Below the pieces are notes generated by a model. The model saw nothing but the letters and a program-made list of their open reading frames with translations. It ran no database searches and had not been told where the DNA came from. A stretch of DNA of 64,000 bases from JAAELZ01 sp965237485. GTDB taxonomy: Bacteria; Pseudomonadota; Gammaproteobacteria; Arenicellales; Poriferihabitantaceae. Of this stretch, positions 18,485 to 27,480 are shown piece after piece. The stretch spans positions 1,240,001 to 1,304,000 of the forward strand of contig CBDEFQ010000009.1 in NCBI GenBank assembly GCA_965237485.1. Direction: 5' to 3'. How positions within the stretch are numbered: position 1 is the first letter of the stretch; each line of letters opens with the position of its first letter. The position numbers and the translations under genes were made by a program.

Positions 18485-18520
18485 ACAAAAAAGCGAAGCC
18501 GACCACCCCCGACTTCGCTT
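18485..18520 (-). terminator. Intrinsic terminator after dctP
   Basis: On the minus strand, AAGCGAAG (18513-18520) pairs with CTTCGCTT (18491-18498) around a GC-rich centre and runs into TTTTTTG. It lies 29 bp past the dctP stop and should reduce transcription into dctQM, giving more binding protein than permease. Confidence 0.8.
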
Positions 18521-18548
18521 GCTAGCTTACTCTATTTTATGAGATCTA

Positions 18549-19772
18549 CTATAGGCCTAGTACACGGTTACGCTGTGCAACGTAGGCTTGGTCAGAGATT
18601 TTCGCCCAAGCGCCGACATTAGCGCGGGCTGCCACGAAGCTTTCGTGGATTTCTTTAGCAAGTGGACTATGTGCAACCACGTCCGCAAACACTTCTGCTG
18701 CTGCTTCGCCAAAGCTGTCGTAGATATCGTCGTTAAACGAACGAACTTTAACACCTTGCTCATTAACTAAGCGTGCTAAGGCTGCGCCGTTTTTGGCGTT
18801 GTACTCAGACATCATAACGTCATTTTCCATTGAAGAGGCAGCGTCAATCATTGCTTGGTCAGCAGTTGAAAGCCCGTCCCAGAACTCTTTGTTCATGCCA
18901 CAAGCTAACATCGTTGCTGGCTCGTGCATACCAGGATAATAGTAATACTTGGCGGCTTCATAAAACTTCATGATTTCGTCGTTCCATGGTCCAACCCACT
19001 CAGTCGCGTCGATAGCACCAGAGATCAAGTTTTCATAGATCTGGCCACCAGGCAAAGAGACAGGTGAGCCACCCATCTTAGCCAGCACGTCGCCACCTAG
19101 GCCGGGCATGCGCATTTTCAGGCCTTTCAGATCATCGGCAGAGTTGATTTCCTTGCGGAACCAACCACCCATTTGCACGCCAGTGTTGCCGCACATTAGG
19201 CCCTTCAAACCGAATTCGCCGCTTAGCTTATCCCATAACTCTTGGCCACCGCCGAAACGAATCCAAGCGTTTATCTCGGTGTAGGTTAAGCCAAAAGGAA
19301 CGGCAGCAAAATAGGCAAACCCTGGGTGCTTACCTTTCCAGTAATACTCTGCAGCATGATACATTTGCGCATTGCCAGAAGCGACCTCGTCGAAAGAGTC
19401 AAACGCTTTTACGCGCTCACCAGCGGCAAAGTAATTTACCTGCATGCGGCCATCGCTCATGGTGGATAGGTGCTCGGCGAATCGTTGTGCACCAGTACCT
19501 AAACCCGGAAAATCCCGCGGCCAAGTAGCAACCATATTTATTTCAATACGATCTTTGTTAACCGCAGGTGCTTCAACACTAGCCGCATCCGACTCTAAGC
19601 CTACTATTTTTTCATTGGCAGAATCTAACTGGCCTTTAAGATTGGATATCGTATTGTTAGCCGCTTCAATGACTTTGCTGCCATCTTCTTGTGAACAGCC
19701 GGAAACCCCGATTACGACCGCGGTTCCGACCGCTCCTGCTGCTGCACCTTTCAATATGTCGCGTCTTTTCAT
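18549..19772 (-). CDS. dctP: TRAP transporter substrate-binding protein
   Basis: 407 residues from the ATG at 19772, preceded by AGAGGAG at good spacing. The N-terminus MKRRDILKGAAAGAVG has a twin-arginine-like start and then the lipobox-like GVSGC, so it may be an exported lipoprotein. A short coiled-coil linker follows, then the DctP fold with TWPRDFPGLGTGAQRFAE, DLKGLKMRMPGLGGDV and ATEWVGPWND, characteristic of the keto/carboxylic-acid binding branch. The ligand is unknown. First gene of the dctPQM operon. Confidence 0.93.
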   Translation of the reverse strand: MKRRDILKGAAAGAVGTAVVIGVSGCSQEDGSKVIEAANNTISNLKGQLDSANEKIVGLESDAASVEAPAVNKDRIEINMVATWPRDFPGLGTGAQRFAEHLSTMSDGRMQVNYFAAGERVKAFDSFDEVASGNAQMYHAAEYYWKGKHPGFAYFAAVPFGLTYTEINAWIRFGGGQELWDKLSGEFGLKGLMCGNTGVQMGGWFRKEINSADDLKGLKMRMPGLGGDVLAKMGGSPVSLPGGQIYENLISGAIDATEWVGPWNDEIMKFYEAAKYYYYPGMHEPATMLACGMNKEFWDGLSTADQAMIDAASSMENDVMMSEYNAKNGAALARLVNEQGVKVRSFNDDIYDSFGEAAAEVFADVVAHSPLAKEIHESFVAARANVGAWAKISDQAYVAQRNRVLGL

Positions 19773-20010
19773 AATGTTCTCCTCTTGGTAATTGGTAGTG
19801 TACTTACAGTATATTTTGTTTGGATCAGTCATACGTATAAGACTTTAGTATTGCGTAATACAGACCGAAAGTAAACCGTAAGTCTTGTCCAACATGAAAT
19901 GATACTGAGCGAAGGGACTGATTCTAATCGGAAATGATACCGAACTAATCTAATTTCTGTTCATGATGGTGAATGAATACCGGCAATTTTCAGGGTAGTT
20001 GCACATTTTC

Positions 20011-21060
20011 CTACGCAGCCAATAATACTTCTTTTTGTGGGTTCAGCGCAACCGCACCACAAGGCCGCCAATTTCGGGTTTGGCCAGACCACCGATTAGG
20101 TTTTGCTGCTTTAGCTTCCTGATAAACAACTTCTCGTTTTGCTAATAGGGCACTATCTTCACCGCGATAACGCTGGCCAGGTGTAACGTAGCGTATAGCA
20201 CTGTGACGATGTTCTTCGTTATACCATTGCATAAACTTACCCACCCATTGGCGGGCGGCCTCTAAGCTATCGAAGCCTTGAGAAGGCCACGCAGGGCAAT
20301 ACTTTACCGTTCTAAACATGGATTCAATATAAGCGTTGTCATTGCTTACTCTTGGCCTTGAGTAAGAGGGCTTTATTCCTAATGCTTCTAACTTCGCTCT
20401 CATTGTGAACGATTTCATTGGGCTGCCATTATCACTGTGTAAGACGGGCATGCCATCGCAGCTGGCCACTTTTAGAGCCGCCTGAGACATCAACTGCGCA
20501 CCTAATTCACCGCTTTCAACAGGATGTACTTCCCAGTGAACGCCATAGCGACTGTAAAGGTCTTCTACCATGTACAGGTAATAATGCTTGCCAATAGTAC
20601 GCGTCGCCAAATAGGTGATATCCCACATCCACACAGCATTAGGTTTTAGCGCTATATGAGTATCGGGTGTTCGGGACTGCTTTTGTTTGGCGCGGCCGCG
20701 GTGCTTCAATTGCCCATGCGCCTTGAGAACTCGATAAAAGCTAGACTCGCTGGCCACATAAATACCTTTGTCAGCCAACTGCGGTACTATTTGCGACGGC
20801 GGCAAATGATGGTATGCCGATTCATTACATATCGATAAAATGTGTTGCTGCTCTTGCTCGCTTAGTTTATTGCCAGGGACTGGCTTTTCTACCAAAGGAC
20901 GTTGATCACTGCGGATACTATCTTCTCCTTTTGGCTTCCAACGTCTAAGCGTAGACTCGGCAAGGCCAACCAACTCACAAGCACTTGAACGCTTTGAACC
21001 TGCGTCTACTGCTTCATTAACATCATTGATTACTTTAATGCGCGTCTGAGTCGTAATCAT
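20011..21060 (-). CDS. IS3-family transposase OrfB
   Basis: 349 residues from the ATG at 21060, which overlaps the orfA stop as ATGA. A longer reading from 21078 is possible and would fit a frameshift fusion. The integrase-type core carries WMWDITYL (first Asp), LHSDNGSPM (second Asp) and NDNAYIESMFRTVKY (Glu), completing the DDE triad; an N-terminal helix-turn-helix-like region precedes it. The protein catalyses strand transfer of the IS. The frame is intact. Confidence 0.9.
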   Translation of the reverse strand: MITTQTRIKVINDVNEAVDAGSKRSSACELVGLAESTLRRWKPKGEDSIRSDQRPLVEKPVPGNKLSEQEQQHILSICNESAYHHLPPSQIVPQLADKGIYVASESSFYRVLKAHGQLKHRGRAKQKQSRTPDTHIALKPNAVWMWDITYLATRTIGKHYYLYMVEDLYSRYGVHWEVHPVESGELGAQLMSQAALKVASCDGMPVLHSDNGSPMKSFTMRAKLEALGIKPSYSRPRVSNDNAYIESMFRTVKYCPAWPSQGFDSLEAARQWVGKFMQWYNEEHRHSAIRYVTPGQRYRGEDSALLAKREVVYQEAKAAKPNRWSGQTRNWRPCGAVALNPQKEVLLAA

Positions 21061-21548
21061 ACTTCCTCGTCCTCCCAAAGCGCCTGAAACTTTTTTTGTA
21101 ATACTAATAATGCGGCCGTTTCAGCCAAGGCTTTATCTTTGCGGCGCAGCTGGGTTTCTAGCTTCTTCTTGTCTTTTTTTAACGCACGTATTTCATCACG
21201 CGCAACTTTAGGGCTAATGAGAGCCTCATCAACACCATTAATACAAGCTTCTCGCCATTGCGTTATTTGAGTAGGGTATAGGCCTTTCTCTCGGCAATAC
21301 GCAGATAATTCTTGTTCATTCATCGCAGCAGTTTCAAGAACTACGGTGAACTTAGTTTGGCAATCCCACTGATTAGATGAATCACTATTAGGCATTAAAA
21401 CTCCTGATCGTCTGGCTTTATTTCGCCAATCATACAAGGTTTGAACACTGATTCCTTCTTCTCTAGATATTTCTGCGAAGGACTGACTATTTGATGATAA
21501 TAATTTAGATAAAACAGCTTCTCTTCGTTCTACGCTATATTTCGGCAT
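21057..21548 (-). CDS. IS3-family OrfA
   Basis: 163 residues. The N-terminal helix-turn-helix (FAEISREEGISVQTLYDWRNKAR) is typical of OrfA DNA-binding proteins. A second HTH-like unit (LSAYCREKGLYPTQITQWR) and a coiled-coil leucine-zipper region (RALKKDKKKLETQLRRKDKAL) follow. The stop overlaps the orfB start by 4 bp, which suggests coupled translation. Confidence 0.88.
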   Translation of the reverse strand: MPKYSVERREAVLSKLLSSNSQSFAEISREEGISVQTLYDWRNKARRSGVLMPNSDSSNQWDCQTKFTVVLETAAMNEQELSAYCREKGLYPTQITQWREACINGVDEALISPKVARDEIRALKKDKKKLETQLRRKDKALAETAALLVLQKKFQALWEDEEV

Positions 21549-21618
21549 GAGTATTTCTCCGCCGCCCCTTGTGAATTAAAATGTGTGCAACTACCCTGAC
21601 GTCTGGGGATACCATTAT

Positions 21619-21781
21619 CCTAGATAAATCAGTTAAACGCGGAAAAGTCATGTAAGCAATTGAAGTGCATAGTGAAATCAAAAAAGTCGCGGTCACCTTA
21701 TTGGTGATAAGGGTTTTTTTGATTTTGCCAGGTGCATCAAGAGCTTGCATGGACTTTCGTGTTTTAACTGATTTATCTAGG
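21619..21781 (+). repeat. 163-bp palindromic element, subfamily 1, in the ISX1-B transposase start
   Basis: Begins CCTAGATAAATCAGTTAAA and ends with its complement. The target duplication is ATTAT (21614-21618 and 21782-21786). The centre is TCACC-TTATT-GGTGA. Entry frame reads ILDKSVKRGKVM-stop. After three codons a GTG at 21665 opens a frame that leaves the element and joins the transposase in the correct frame at ...LSR-IMND. Confidence 0.92.
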
Positions 21782-23014
21782 ATTATGAATGACCTACATA
21801 TAAATACCCTTGATAAGGCACGCTTGTTGCTACAAGGCACTGATGAAATCGATCTGGCAATCGACGGTAAACGCAATCGCTATGATTTCATCAAACGCAC
21901 CTTAATGCGTTTCAAATACAGCAAACTGGGTCGAGCCGATAAGGGTCTTGTGCTGCGTTATATCACACGCATCAGCGGTTACTCTTATGTGCAAGTGAAA
22001 CGCCTTGCTGCCAGCTATCTCAAGCACGGTAGAATCCAGTGGCGACATCGTGCCACAAGGGGCTTTGCTAGACGCTATAGCAATCAAGACATTAAGCTTC
22101 TAGCAGATATGGATGAACTCCACGGTACGTTATCAGGCCATGCCACTAAGAAACTCTGTGAGCGCGCCTTAGTTGTCTATGAGCAAACTGAGTATGCCAA
22201 CCTGGCACCTATCTCGGTTTCTCATCTATACAATCTACGCCGATCTAAACCCTACCAGAACAATCGCCGTCACTTTGAAAAGACACATTCCAAGCCTTCT
22301 TCTATCGGCCAAAGACGTAAGCCACAGCCAGAAGGTCAACCTGGCTATAGCCGTGTAGATACAGTGCATCAGGGCGATAAGGACAAGGTTAAAGGGGTCT
22401 ATCATATCAACGCCGTTGATGAGATCACCCCGTTTGAAGTCGTGTCTTCTACACAGAAAATATCAGAGCCATTCTTGATGCCTATTCTCACTCAAATGCT
22501 AGAGCAATTCCCCTTTGTGATTAAAGGCTTTCATGCCGATAATGGCAGTGAATACATTAACCAATCGGTGGTGCGATTGTTGAATAAGCTATTAATCGAG
22601 TTGACCAAATCCAGGGCTAGACACCGTAACGACCATGCCTTAGTTGAGTGCAACAATGGGGCCATCGTGCGCAAGCATCTTGGCTTCATGCATATCCCGC
22701 AAAAATATGCGCCTGATATTAATCAATTTGCCACCGACTTTCTTAACCCTTATTTGAATTATCACCGACCTTGTTTCTTCCCACAGATCAGCACTAACAA
22801 CAAAGGAAAACAAGTCAAAACCTATCCATATCGAAACATGATGACGCCTTATGAAAAACTCAAATCGTTGACCAATGCACAGTCATATCTTAAAACTCAC
22901 ATCTCGTTTACAATGCTTGACGATATCGTTTATCAGATGACTGATAATGAGGCAGCAAAACAACTCAATGAGGAAAAAACCAAACTCTTTAAAAACATCT
23001 TTGAACAGAAATGA
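21665..23014 (+). CDS. ISX1 transposase, initiated inside the 163-bp element
   Basis: 449 residues as read from the GTG at 21665. The first 39 come from the palindromic element (hydrophobic VTLLVIRVFLILPGAS); the transposase proper begins at IMNDLHINTLDKA. The rve-type core has GYSRVDTVHQGD (Asp), FHADNGSEY (Asp) and HALVECNNGA (Glu), with 35 residues between the second Asp and the Glu. The exact IS family is not certain; an IS481/IS30-related integrase fold is likely. The native leader is separated by the IS3 insertion, so expression must come from the IS3 or the palindromic element. Confidence 0.85.
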   Translation: MHSEIKKVAVTLLVIRVFLILPGASRACMDFRVLTDLSRIMNDLHINTLDKARLLLQGTDEIDLAIDGKRNRYDFIKRTLMRFKYSKLGRADKGLVLRYITRISGYSYVQVKRLAASYLKHGRIQWRHRATRGFARRYSNQDIKLLADMDELHGTLSGHATKKLCERALVVYEQTEYANLAPISVSHLYNLRRSKPYQNNRRHFEKTHSKPSSIGQRRKPQPEGQPGYSRVDTVHQGDKDKVKGVYHINAVDEITPFEVVSSTQKISEPFLMPILTQMLEQFPFVIKGFHADNGSEYINQSVVRLLNKLLIELTKSRARHRNDHALVECNNGAIVRKHLGFMHIPQKYAPDINQFATDFLNPYLNYHRPCFFPQISTNNKGKQVKTYPYRNMMTPYEKLKSLTNAQSYLKTHISFTMLDDIVYQMTDNEAAKQLNEEKTKLFKNIFEQK

Positions 23015-23122
23015 CAATCAACTTCTCGGTATCATTCCTGTATTGGAATAGACTCCGTAAGCAAAGTGGCGTAGGTATGCCCTAATAGAAACTAATCTAA
23101 CAATGCGGCAATGAGCCTCAAT

Positions 23123-23311
23123 TTATACAAGCTTAATAAGCAATAGAACAAATGCAACTACTGCGACCAAAGGGATAAGCACACCCAGCCAATCTTTCGG
23201 TGCATCTTTACTTTGCTCAAGCGCGCGCTTTGCGCCAGGAAAGAAAAACACCGCAAATGCGAGCATGGCCAGGACAATAAAAATGCTTTCCCAGGTAGAT
23301 AAATTATTCAA
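23123..23311 (-). CDS. Small two-segment membrane protein
   Basis: 62 residues with a TTG start at 23311 that overlaps the xni stop (TTGA), preceded by GGAGG at good spacing, which supports translation. Two hydrophobic segments (about residues 9-25 and 42-61) are separated by a charged loop ERALEQSKDAPKDW. No family recognised. The coupling to xni suggests a real gene; its function is unknown. Confidence 0.65.
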   Translation of the reverse strand: MNNLSTWESIFIVLAMLAFAVFFFPGAKRALEQSKDAPKDWLGVLIPLVAVVAFVLLLIKLV

Positions 23312-24081
23312 TTTTTGATCCTCCAGTCTTTAAGGTTTGTATCTAGGGTAAGGGTAAATTCAAGTGAAAATAATCGCTTGTATAACGGCAGTAGATCCAC
23401 TGCTTCTATAATGTTTTGCTTAAGCTTACCTTTTAAATCACTAACTTGATTGATTAGATTTTCTACGTTGCCGTATTCCTTCAGAAGTTTATTAGCGGTT
23501 TTGCCGCCGACCCCTGCAACTCCAGGGATATTAAGCGAACTAGAACCGCACAGCGTAAAATAATCAATGAGTTGTGCTGAGTTTACTCCATAGCGTTTTT
23601 TAACGAACGCCTCATCAATTGCGGTATTGCTAAAGTGGTCAAATTGTTTAACTTTTCTGCCCAGCAATTGCGCCAATAAGTGGTCTGTAGATAAAATAAG
23701 GCATTGTCCCTGAGTGGTTTTCAATTTATGCGTTATCGAAGCAATTATATCATCGGCTTCGGCTTGTTTAATGGCAATGTGATTTACTTGTTGTTCACTA
23801 AGCACTTGTTTTATGTTGCCCAAGTTGTCTAGTAATGGCTGAGGCTGGGGTTTGCGGCCTAGCTTATAGTCACTATAGATGGCATGGCGCCAAGTGGTGC
23901 CGCTGGATTCTAAAACACACACCGCATGTGTGGGCTGCTGTATTTTTAGCGCACGTTGTACGCTAGCGCCTATAGAACGAACGACGCCTTGCGCGTGCTC
24001 AGTGGTATTTTCATCTCCCGGTACGGCGGAATGAATTCTACGGATAAGATTAAAGCCATCGATGATCAGTAATTTGACCAT
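23308..24081 (-). CDS. xni: Flap endonuclease Xni (ExoIX-like 5'-3' exonuclease)
   Basis: 257 residues, matching stand-alone Xni proteins and the 5' nuclease domain of Pol I. Metal-binding motifs: LLIIDGFNLI near the N-terminus, KQAEADDIIASI in the middle, LILSTDHLLAQLL, and the helix-hairpin-helix NIPGVAGVGGKTANKLL. It processes flap or branched DNA in the cytoplasm. It lies 15 bp from folE on the same strand. Confidence 0.9.
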   Translation of the reverse strand: MVKLLIIDGFNLIRRIHSAVPGDENTTEHAQGVVRSIGASVQRALKIQQPTHAVCVLESSGTTWRHAIYSDYKLGRKPQPQPLLDNLGNIKQVLSEQQVNHIAIKQAEADDIIASITHKLKTTQGQCLILSTDHLLAQLLGRKVKQFDHFSNTAIDEAFVKKRYGVNSAQLIDYFTLCGSSSLNIPGVAGVGGKTANKLLKEYGNVENLINQVSDLKGKLKQNIIEAVDLLPLYKRLFSLEFTLTLDTNLKDWRIKN

Positions 24082-24096
24082 CGTGCTGAACCGCTG

Positions 24097-24675
24097 CTAT
24101 TGCCCATCGCGCGCAATTAAACGTAAGAATTCAGAGCGGGTGCGCTCATCGGTTCGAAAAGTGCCCGTCATCATCGAAGTTTGCATCACCGAACTTTGTT
24201 TTTGTACGCCGCGCATCATCATACACATATGCTTGGCTTCTATCACCACGCCTACCCCGCGAGCATCAATAGCCTCTTCGATAGCACAGGCAATTTGTTG
24301 GGTTAAGTTCTCTTGGATTTGCAGGCGGCGGGCAAACATATCAGTTATGCGCGCTAATTTAGATAAGCCAATGACTTTACCGCGCGGCAGATACGCGATA
24401 TGACATTTACCAATAAAGGGCAATATGTGGTGCTCGCACAAAGAATAAAACTCGATGTCTTTAAGAATCACCATTTGGTCATTGTCAGTTTCAAAGACCG
24501 CGTTGTTAATGACTTTGGTTAAAGTCATGTCGTAGCCGCTGGTCAAATACTGCATGGCCTTAGCGGCGCGTTCTGGTGTTTTAACGATGCCTTTGCGGTT
24601 TACGTCTTCACCGAGTTCGGTAAGGATACTGGAATACAGTTTTGCGACCTTAAGGGTACTTTCGTTGGTTTTCAT
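24097..24675 (-). CDS. folE: GTP cyclohydrolase I
   Basis: 192 residues. It converts GTP to dihydroneopterin triphosphate, the first step of folate (and often queuosine) synthesis. Zinc and catalytic residues sit in FYSLCEHHILPF and CMMMRGVQKQ; GKCHIAYLPRGKVIGLSK is the conserved core and TGTFRTDERTRSEFL the C-terminus. Complete, 8 bp downstream of a PfkB-type kinase gene on the same strand. Confidence 0.96.
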   Translation of the reverse strand: MKTNESTLKVAKLYSSILTELGEDVNRKGIVKTPERAAKAMQYLTSGYDMTLTKVINNAVFETDNDQMVILKDIEFYSLCEHHILPFIGKCHIAYLPRGKVIGLSKLARITDMFARRLQIQENLTQQIACAIEEAIDARGVGVVIEAKHMCMMMRGVQKQSSVMQTSMMTGTFRTDERTRSEFLRLIARDGQ

Positions 24676-24683
24676 AATATGAA

Positions 24684-25622
24684 TTATATGGCTAAGGCTT
24701 GATTAAAGCTTGATTTGTAGCGCTGCTTAAAATCATCCACGCTAAAATGATGGTTTTGGGTGCCGGGCTGTTCAATTTTAATGGCGCCGAATAACGCAGC
24801 CATTTGGCCAGTGGTTTGCCAGTCAAGATCGTGGCTTACGCCGTATAATAATCCCGCGCGAAAGGCATCGCCGCAGCCTGTTGGGTCCACATTGCCCGAG
24901 ATTGGCGCTACAGGTATGCTAAGGTGTTGGCCGGCAGTATAAATATCAGCACCTTTGCCGCCTCGGGTAACGATCAAGGCTTCTACTTGCGAAGCAATTT
25001 CGTCAAGACTCAGCTTGCTGTTTTGGCTCAGCATTTCCGACTCATAGTCGTTTACAACAATATAGTCTGCGAGCGTGATGAAGCGTTTTAATTCAAGCTT
25101 GCCAAACATTGGCAAGCCCTGGCCTGGGTCAAAAAAAAATGAGATGTCCCCTTTTGAAAACTGCTCAGCATGATCGATCATTGCTTGTCGCCCATCTGGG
25201 GCCACAATGCCCAGCGAAATATCCTTTGCGTCGGTTATTTTATTATCGTGGGCATAATTCATTGCCCCAGGGTGAAAGGCAATGATTTGGTTGTCGTTTT
25301 CATCTGTTGTCAGGTAGGCTTGCGCCGTATAACTGCCTTCAACCTCGACAACATGTTTGTCGTTAATGCCGCACTTCTTTAGCCATGTGCGGTATGGGCC
25401 GAAGTCTTCACCGACAGTCGCCATTGGCAGAGGATTACCCCTAATTAAGTTTAGGTTATAGGCGATATTTCCTGAGCATCCTCCAAATTCTTTGCGCAAT
25501 TCGGGCACCAAGAAACACACATTCAGAATATCTAGCTTGTCTGCGATAATGTGGTTTTTAAAAGAATCAGGGAACACCATGATGGTGTCAAAGGCATAGG
25601 AGCCAGTGATTAAAATGGACAC
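24684..25622 (-). CDS. PfkB-family sugar/nucleoside kinase
   Basis: 312 residues. N-terminal GGCSGNIAYNL and C-terminal VDPTGCGDAFRAGLLYG (anion hole and catalytic Asp) are the PfkB signatures. The early segment MSILITGSYAFDTIMVFPD is typical of proteins annotated as adenosine-kinase-like carbohydrate kinases in Gammaproteobacteria. The substrate is not settled by sequence. Part of the same-strand run fur-pfkB-folE-xni. Confidence 0.87.
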   Translation of the reverse strand: MSILITGSYAFDTIMVFPDSFKNHIIADKLDILNVCFLVPELRKEFGGCSGNIAYNLNLIRGNPLPMATVGEDFGPYRTWLKKCGINDKHVVEVEGSYTAQAYLTTDENDNQIIAFHPGAMNYAHDNKITDAKDISLGIVAPDGRQAMIDHAEQFSKGDISFFFDPGQGLPMFGKLELKRFITLADYIVVNDYESEMLSQNSKLSLDEIASQVEALIVTRGGKGADIYTAGQHLSIPVAPISGNVDPTGCGDAFRAGLLYGVSHDLDWQTTGQMAALFGAIKIEQPGTQNHHFSVDDFKQRYKSSFNQALAI

Positions 25623-25640
25623 AGAATTTTATTTGGTTAA

Positions 25641-26066
25641 TTAAATTTTGGATTGTGCACTTTGGCACTCCTTACATAAACCATAAAGGCAAAGAGAATG
25701 ATCTAGAATGGCAAAGCCATGCTTTTCAGCGAGTTTGATTTGCTGTAATTCAATTCGCTCATCGTGAAACTCAATAATTTTACCGCAGCTGTCGCAAACC
25801 ATGTGATCATGGTGCTCTGTATCGGCGAGCTCAAATACAGAACGCTCACCAAAGTTATGACGCAATACTAGGCCCGCGGCTTCAAATTGAGTCAGTACGC
25901 GATAGATGGTGGCAAGGCCGATACCATCGTCACCCTTTAAGACTAACTTGTAGATTTCTTCAGCGGACAGATGGCGGTTCTTTTCGCTCTCGAGTAACTC
26001 AAGTATTTTTAAGCGCGGCAAGGTGGTTTTTAAGCCCGCTTGTTTGAGTTCATCAATTTGATTCAT
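25641..26066 (-). CDS. fur: Ferric uptake regulator
   Basis: 141 residues. Winged-helix DNA-binding domain (residues 1-80, LKTTLPRLKILELLE...GLATIYRVLTQFEAAGL), then the metal-binding and dimer domain with EHHDHMVCDSCGKIIEF and a second CKEC pair near the end. Represses iron uptake genes with Fe2+ bound. Normal length; separated from the downstream kinase gene by 18 bp. Confidence 0.96.
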   Translation of the reverse strand: MNQIDELKQAGLKTTLPRLKILELLESEKNRHLSAEEIYKLVLKGDDGIGLATIYRVLTQFEAAGLVLRHNFGERSVFELADTEHHDHMVCDSCGKIIEFHDERIELQQIKLAEKHGFAILDHSLCLYGLCKECQSAQSKI

Positions 26067-26179
26067 TTTTTACAACAGCTTAGGGTTGTCCGTTTGCATT
26101 AGGTTTAATCATTTCCATTTTATCACTAAGAATAGGAGGACAAGCGAATTTGTGCTTTTGGCTGAAAAGGGGCCTATTG

Positions 26180-27451
26180 CTAATGTGGAATGCGTGATTC
26201 AAGCGATAAGGCTTCTATCGCCTTGGCTTTTTCCACCAAAGGTTTAATGGTTAAGCCCTGGACGATTATCGAGAACACCACAATCACATAAGTAACCGCT
26301 AGAATAATGTTGCGTGGCTCGCCTTCAGGCAAGGACAGCGCGAGAGCAACGGAAATACCGCCGCGTAAGCCGCCCCAAACCAAAATACGAATTGCGTACA
26401 CATTAAAGGTGCGTTTTAGCTGAAATAACAAAATAGGCAACCCCACTGCTACTGTGCGCGCTAGCAGTACAATAGCAATCGCTATTACGCCCGCAATCAG
26501 CCAGCTTTGTGTAAACTGCAATACCAAGATTTCTAGCCCGATAAGCACAAACAACAAGGCGTTAAGGATCTCATCAATCAACTCCCAAAATGTGTCAAGG
26601 TGATCGCGTGTTTTGTCACTCATTGCAAAATGCCGACCGTGATTACCAATAAACAAACCAGCCACCACCATCGCAATAGGGCCAGAAACATGGATTTGCG
26701 TGGCCAAGGAATACCCGCCCATTACAATTGCCAGAGATATTAATATCTCAGTTTGATAGTTGTCTACGCTGCGCAACAAGTAAAAGCCAATAGCACCAAG
26801 TAGGCCACCAAAAACAATGCCGCCCAGCGCTTCTTCGGCAAACAAGGTGGCGATGTGAGATACCGTGGCGCCTTGTGGGTTTACTGCAATGCCTAATAGC
26901 ACTAGAAATATGACTACGCCAATTCCGTCATTAAATAGCGATTCACCGGCGATTTTGGTTTCCAGTGCAACTGGGGCACCCACGCTTTTTAACGTAGACA
27001 TCACTGCAATCGGGTCAGTCGGCGAAATTAGCGCACCGAACAGGAGGTAATAAATAAACGGCATCTTGATGCCGAGCATTGAAAACACGGCGTAACTCAA
27101 ACCGGCGACTAAAATAGTGGAAATCATTACCCCAAAGGTAGCGAGCGTTAGGATAACCCACTTTTGCTCCGCGAGGTCTTCCAGATTAACGTGCAAGGCA
27201 CCCGCGAATAACAAAAAACTCAACATGCCATGCAAAAGGGTCACGTTAAAATCTACGTTCGACAAAATCGACTCGGCCATGTCTTTAGTCGGCAATATCC
27301 CGCTGGCATCGATCGATATAAGCCCTACAGAGAAGATAAGTGCAATAATCATGACGCCAATGGTAGTCGGCAGTTTTAGCCATTTGGTGTTGATAAAGCT
27401 AAATAGAGCGGTGATGCTGATTAACAGTGAGGCGAGTCCCAGTAGTTGCAT
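26180..27451 (-). CDS. Na+/H+ antiporter, CPA1/NhaP type
   Basis: 423 residues with about 12 membrane segments. The ion-binding region SPTDPIAVMSTLKSVG and SLFNDGIGVVIFLVLLG, and the later LVWGGLRGGISVALALSLP, are characteristic of CPA1 monovalent cation:proton antiporters. It exchanges cytoplasmic Na+ (or K+) for H+ at the inner membrane. Lies between ubiI and fur on the same strand. Confidence 0.92.
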   Translation of the reverse strand: MQLLGLASLLISITALFSFINTKWLKLPTTIGVMIIALIFSVGLISIDASGILPTKDMAESILSNVDFNVTLLHGMLSFLLFAGALHVNLEDLAEQKWVILTLATFGVMISTILVAGLSYAVFSMLGIKMPFIYYLLFGALISPTDPIAVMSTLKSVGAPVALETKIAGESLFNDGIGVVIFLVLLGIAVNPQGATVSHIATLFAEEALGGIVFGGLLGAIGFYLLRSVDNYQTEILISLAIVMGGYSLATQIHVSGPIAMVVAGLFIGNHGRHFAMSDKTRDHLDTFWELIDEILNALLFVLIGLEILVLQFTQSWLIAGVIAIAIVLLARTVAVGLPILLFQLKRTFNVYAIRILVWGGLRGGISVALALSLPEGEPRNIILAVTYVIVVFSIIVQGLTIKPLVEKAKAIEALSLESRIPH

Positions 27452-27480
27452 TTACTTAGTTTCTTGGTCTTGTGTAAACG

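Larger units (their letters stand above)
19982..21609 (-). mobile_element. IS3-family element inserted in ISX1-B
   Basis: Contains orfA and orfB in IS3 order. The inverted repeats CAGGGTAGTTGCACA lie near both ends. The host sequence ATACC is duplicated (19977-19981 and 21610-21614). Nine or ten extra bases lie between each inverted repeat and the duplicated bases, which is unusual. Confidence 0.8.
19881..23054 (+). mobile_element. ISX1 copy B, carrying an IS3 element and a 163-bp element
   Basis: Left end AGTCTTGTCC at 19881 and right end GGAATAGACT ending at 23054, flanked by the 5-bp duplication CCGTA (19876-19880 and 23055-23059). The leader is interrupted by an IS3-family element (19982-21609), and its start region by a 163-bp palindromic element (21619-21781). 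Without these the IS would be about 1.37 kb with one transposase gene. This is the only copy in the window with an unbroken transposase frame. Confidence 0.9.

Noticed and set aside
18264..18506. 80-codon open frame on the minus strand between dctP and dctQ
   Set aside because: It lies almost wholly within structured repeat S1, whose stems explain the sequence; no ribosome site or family.
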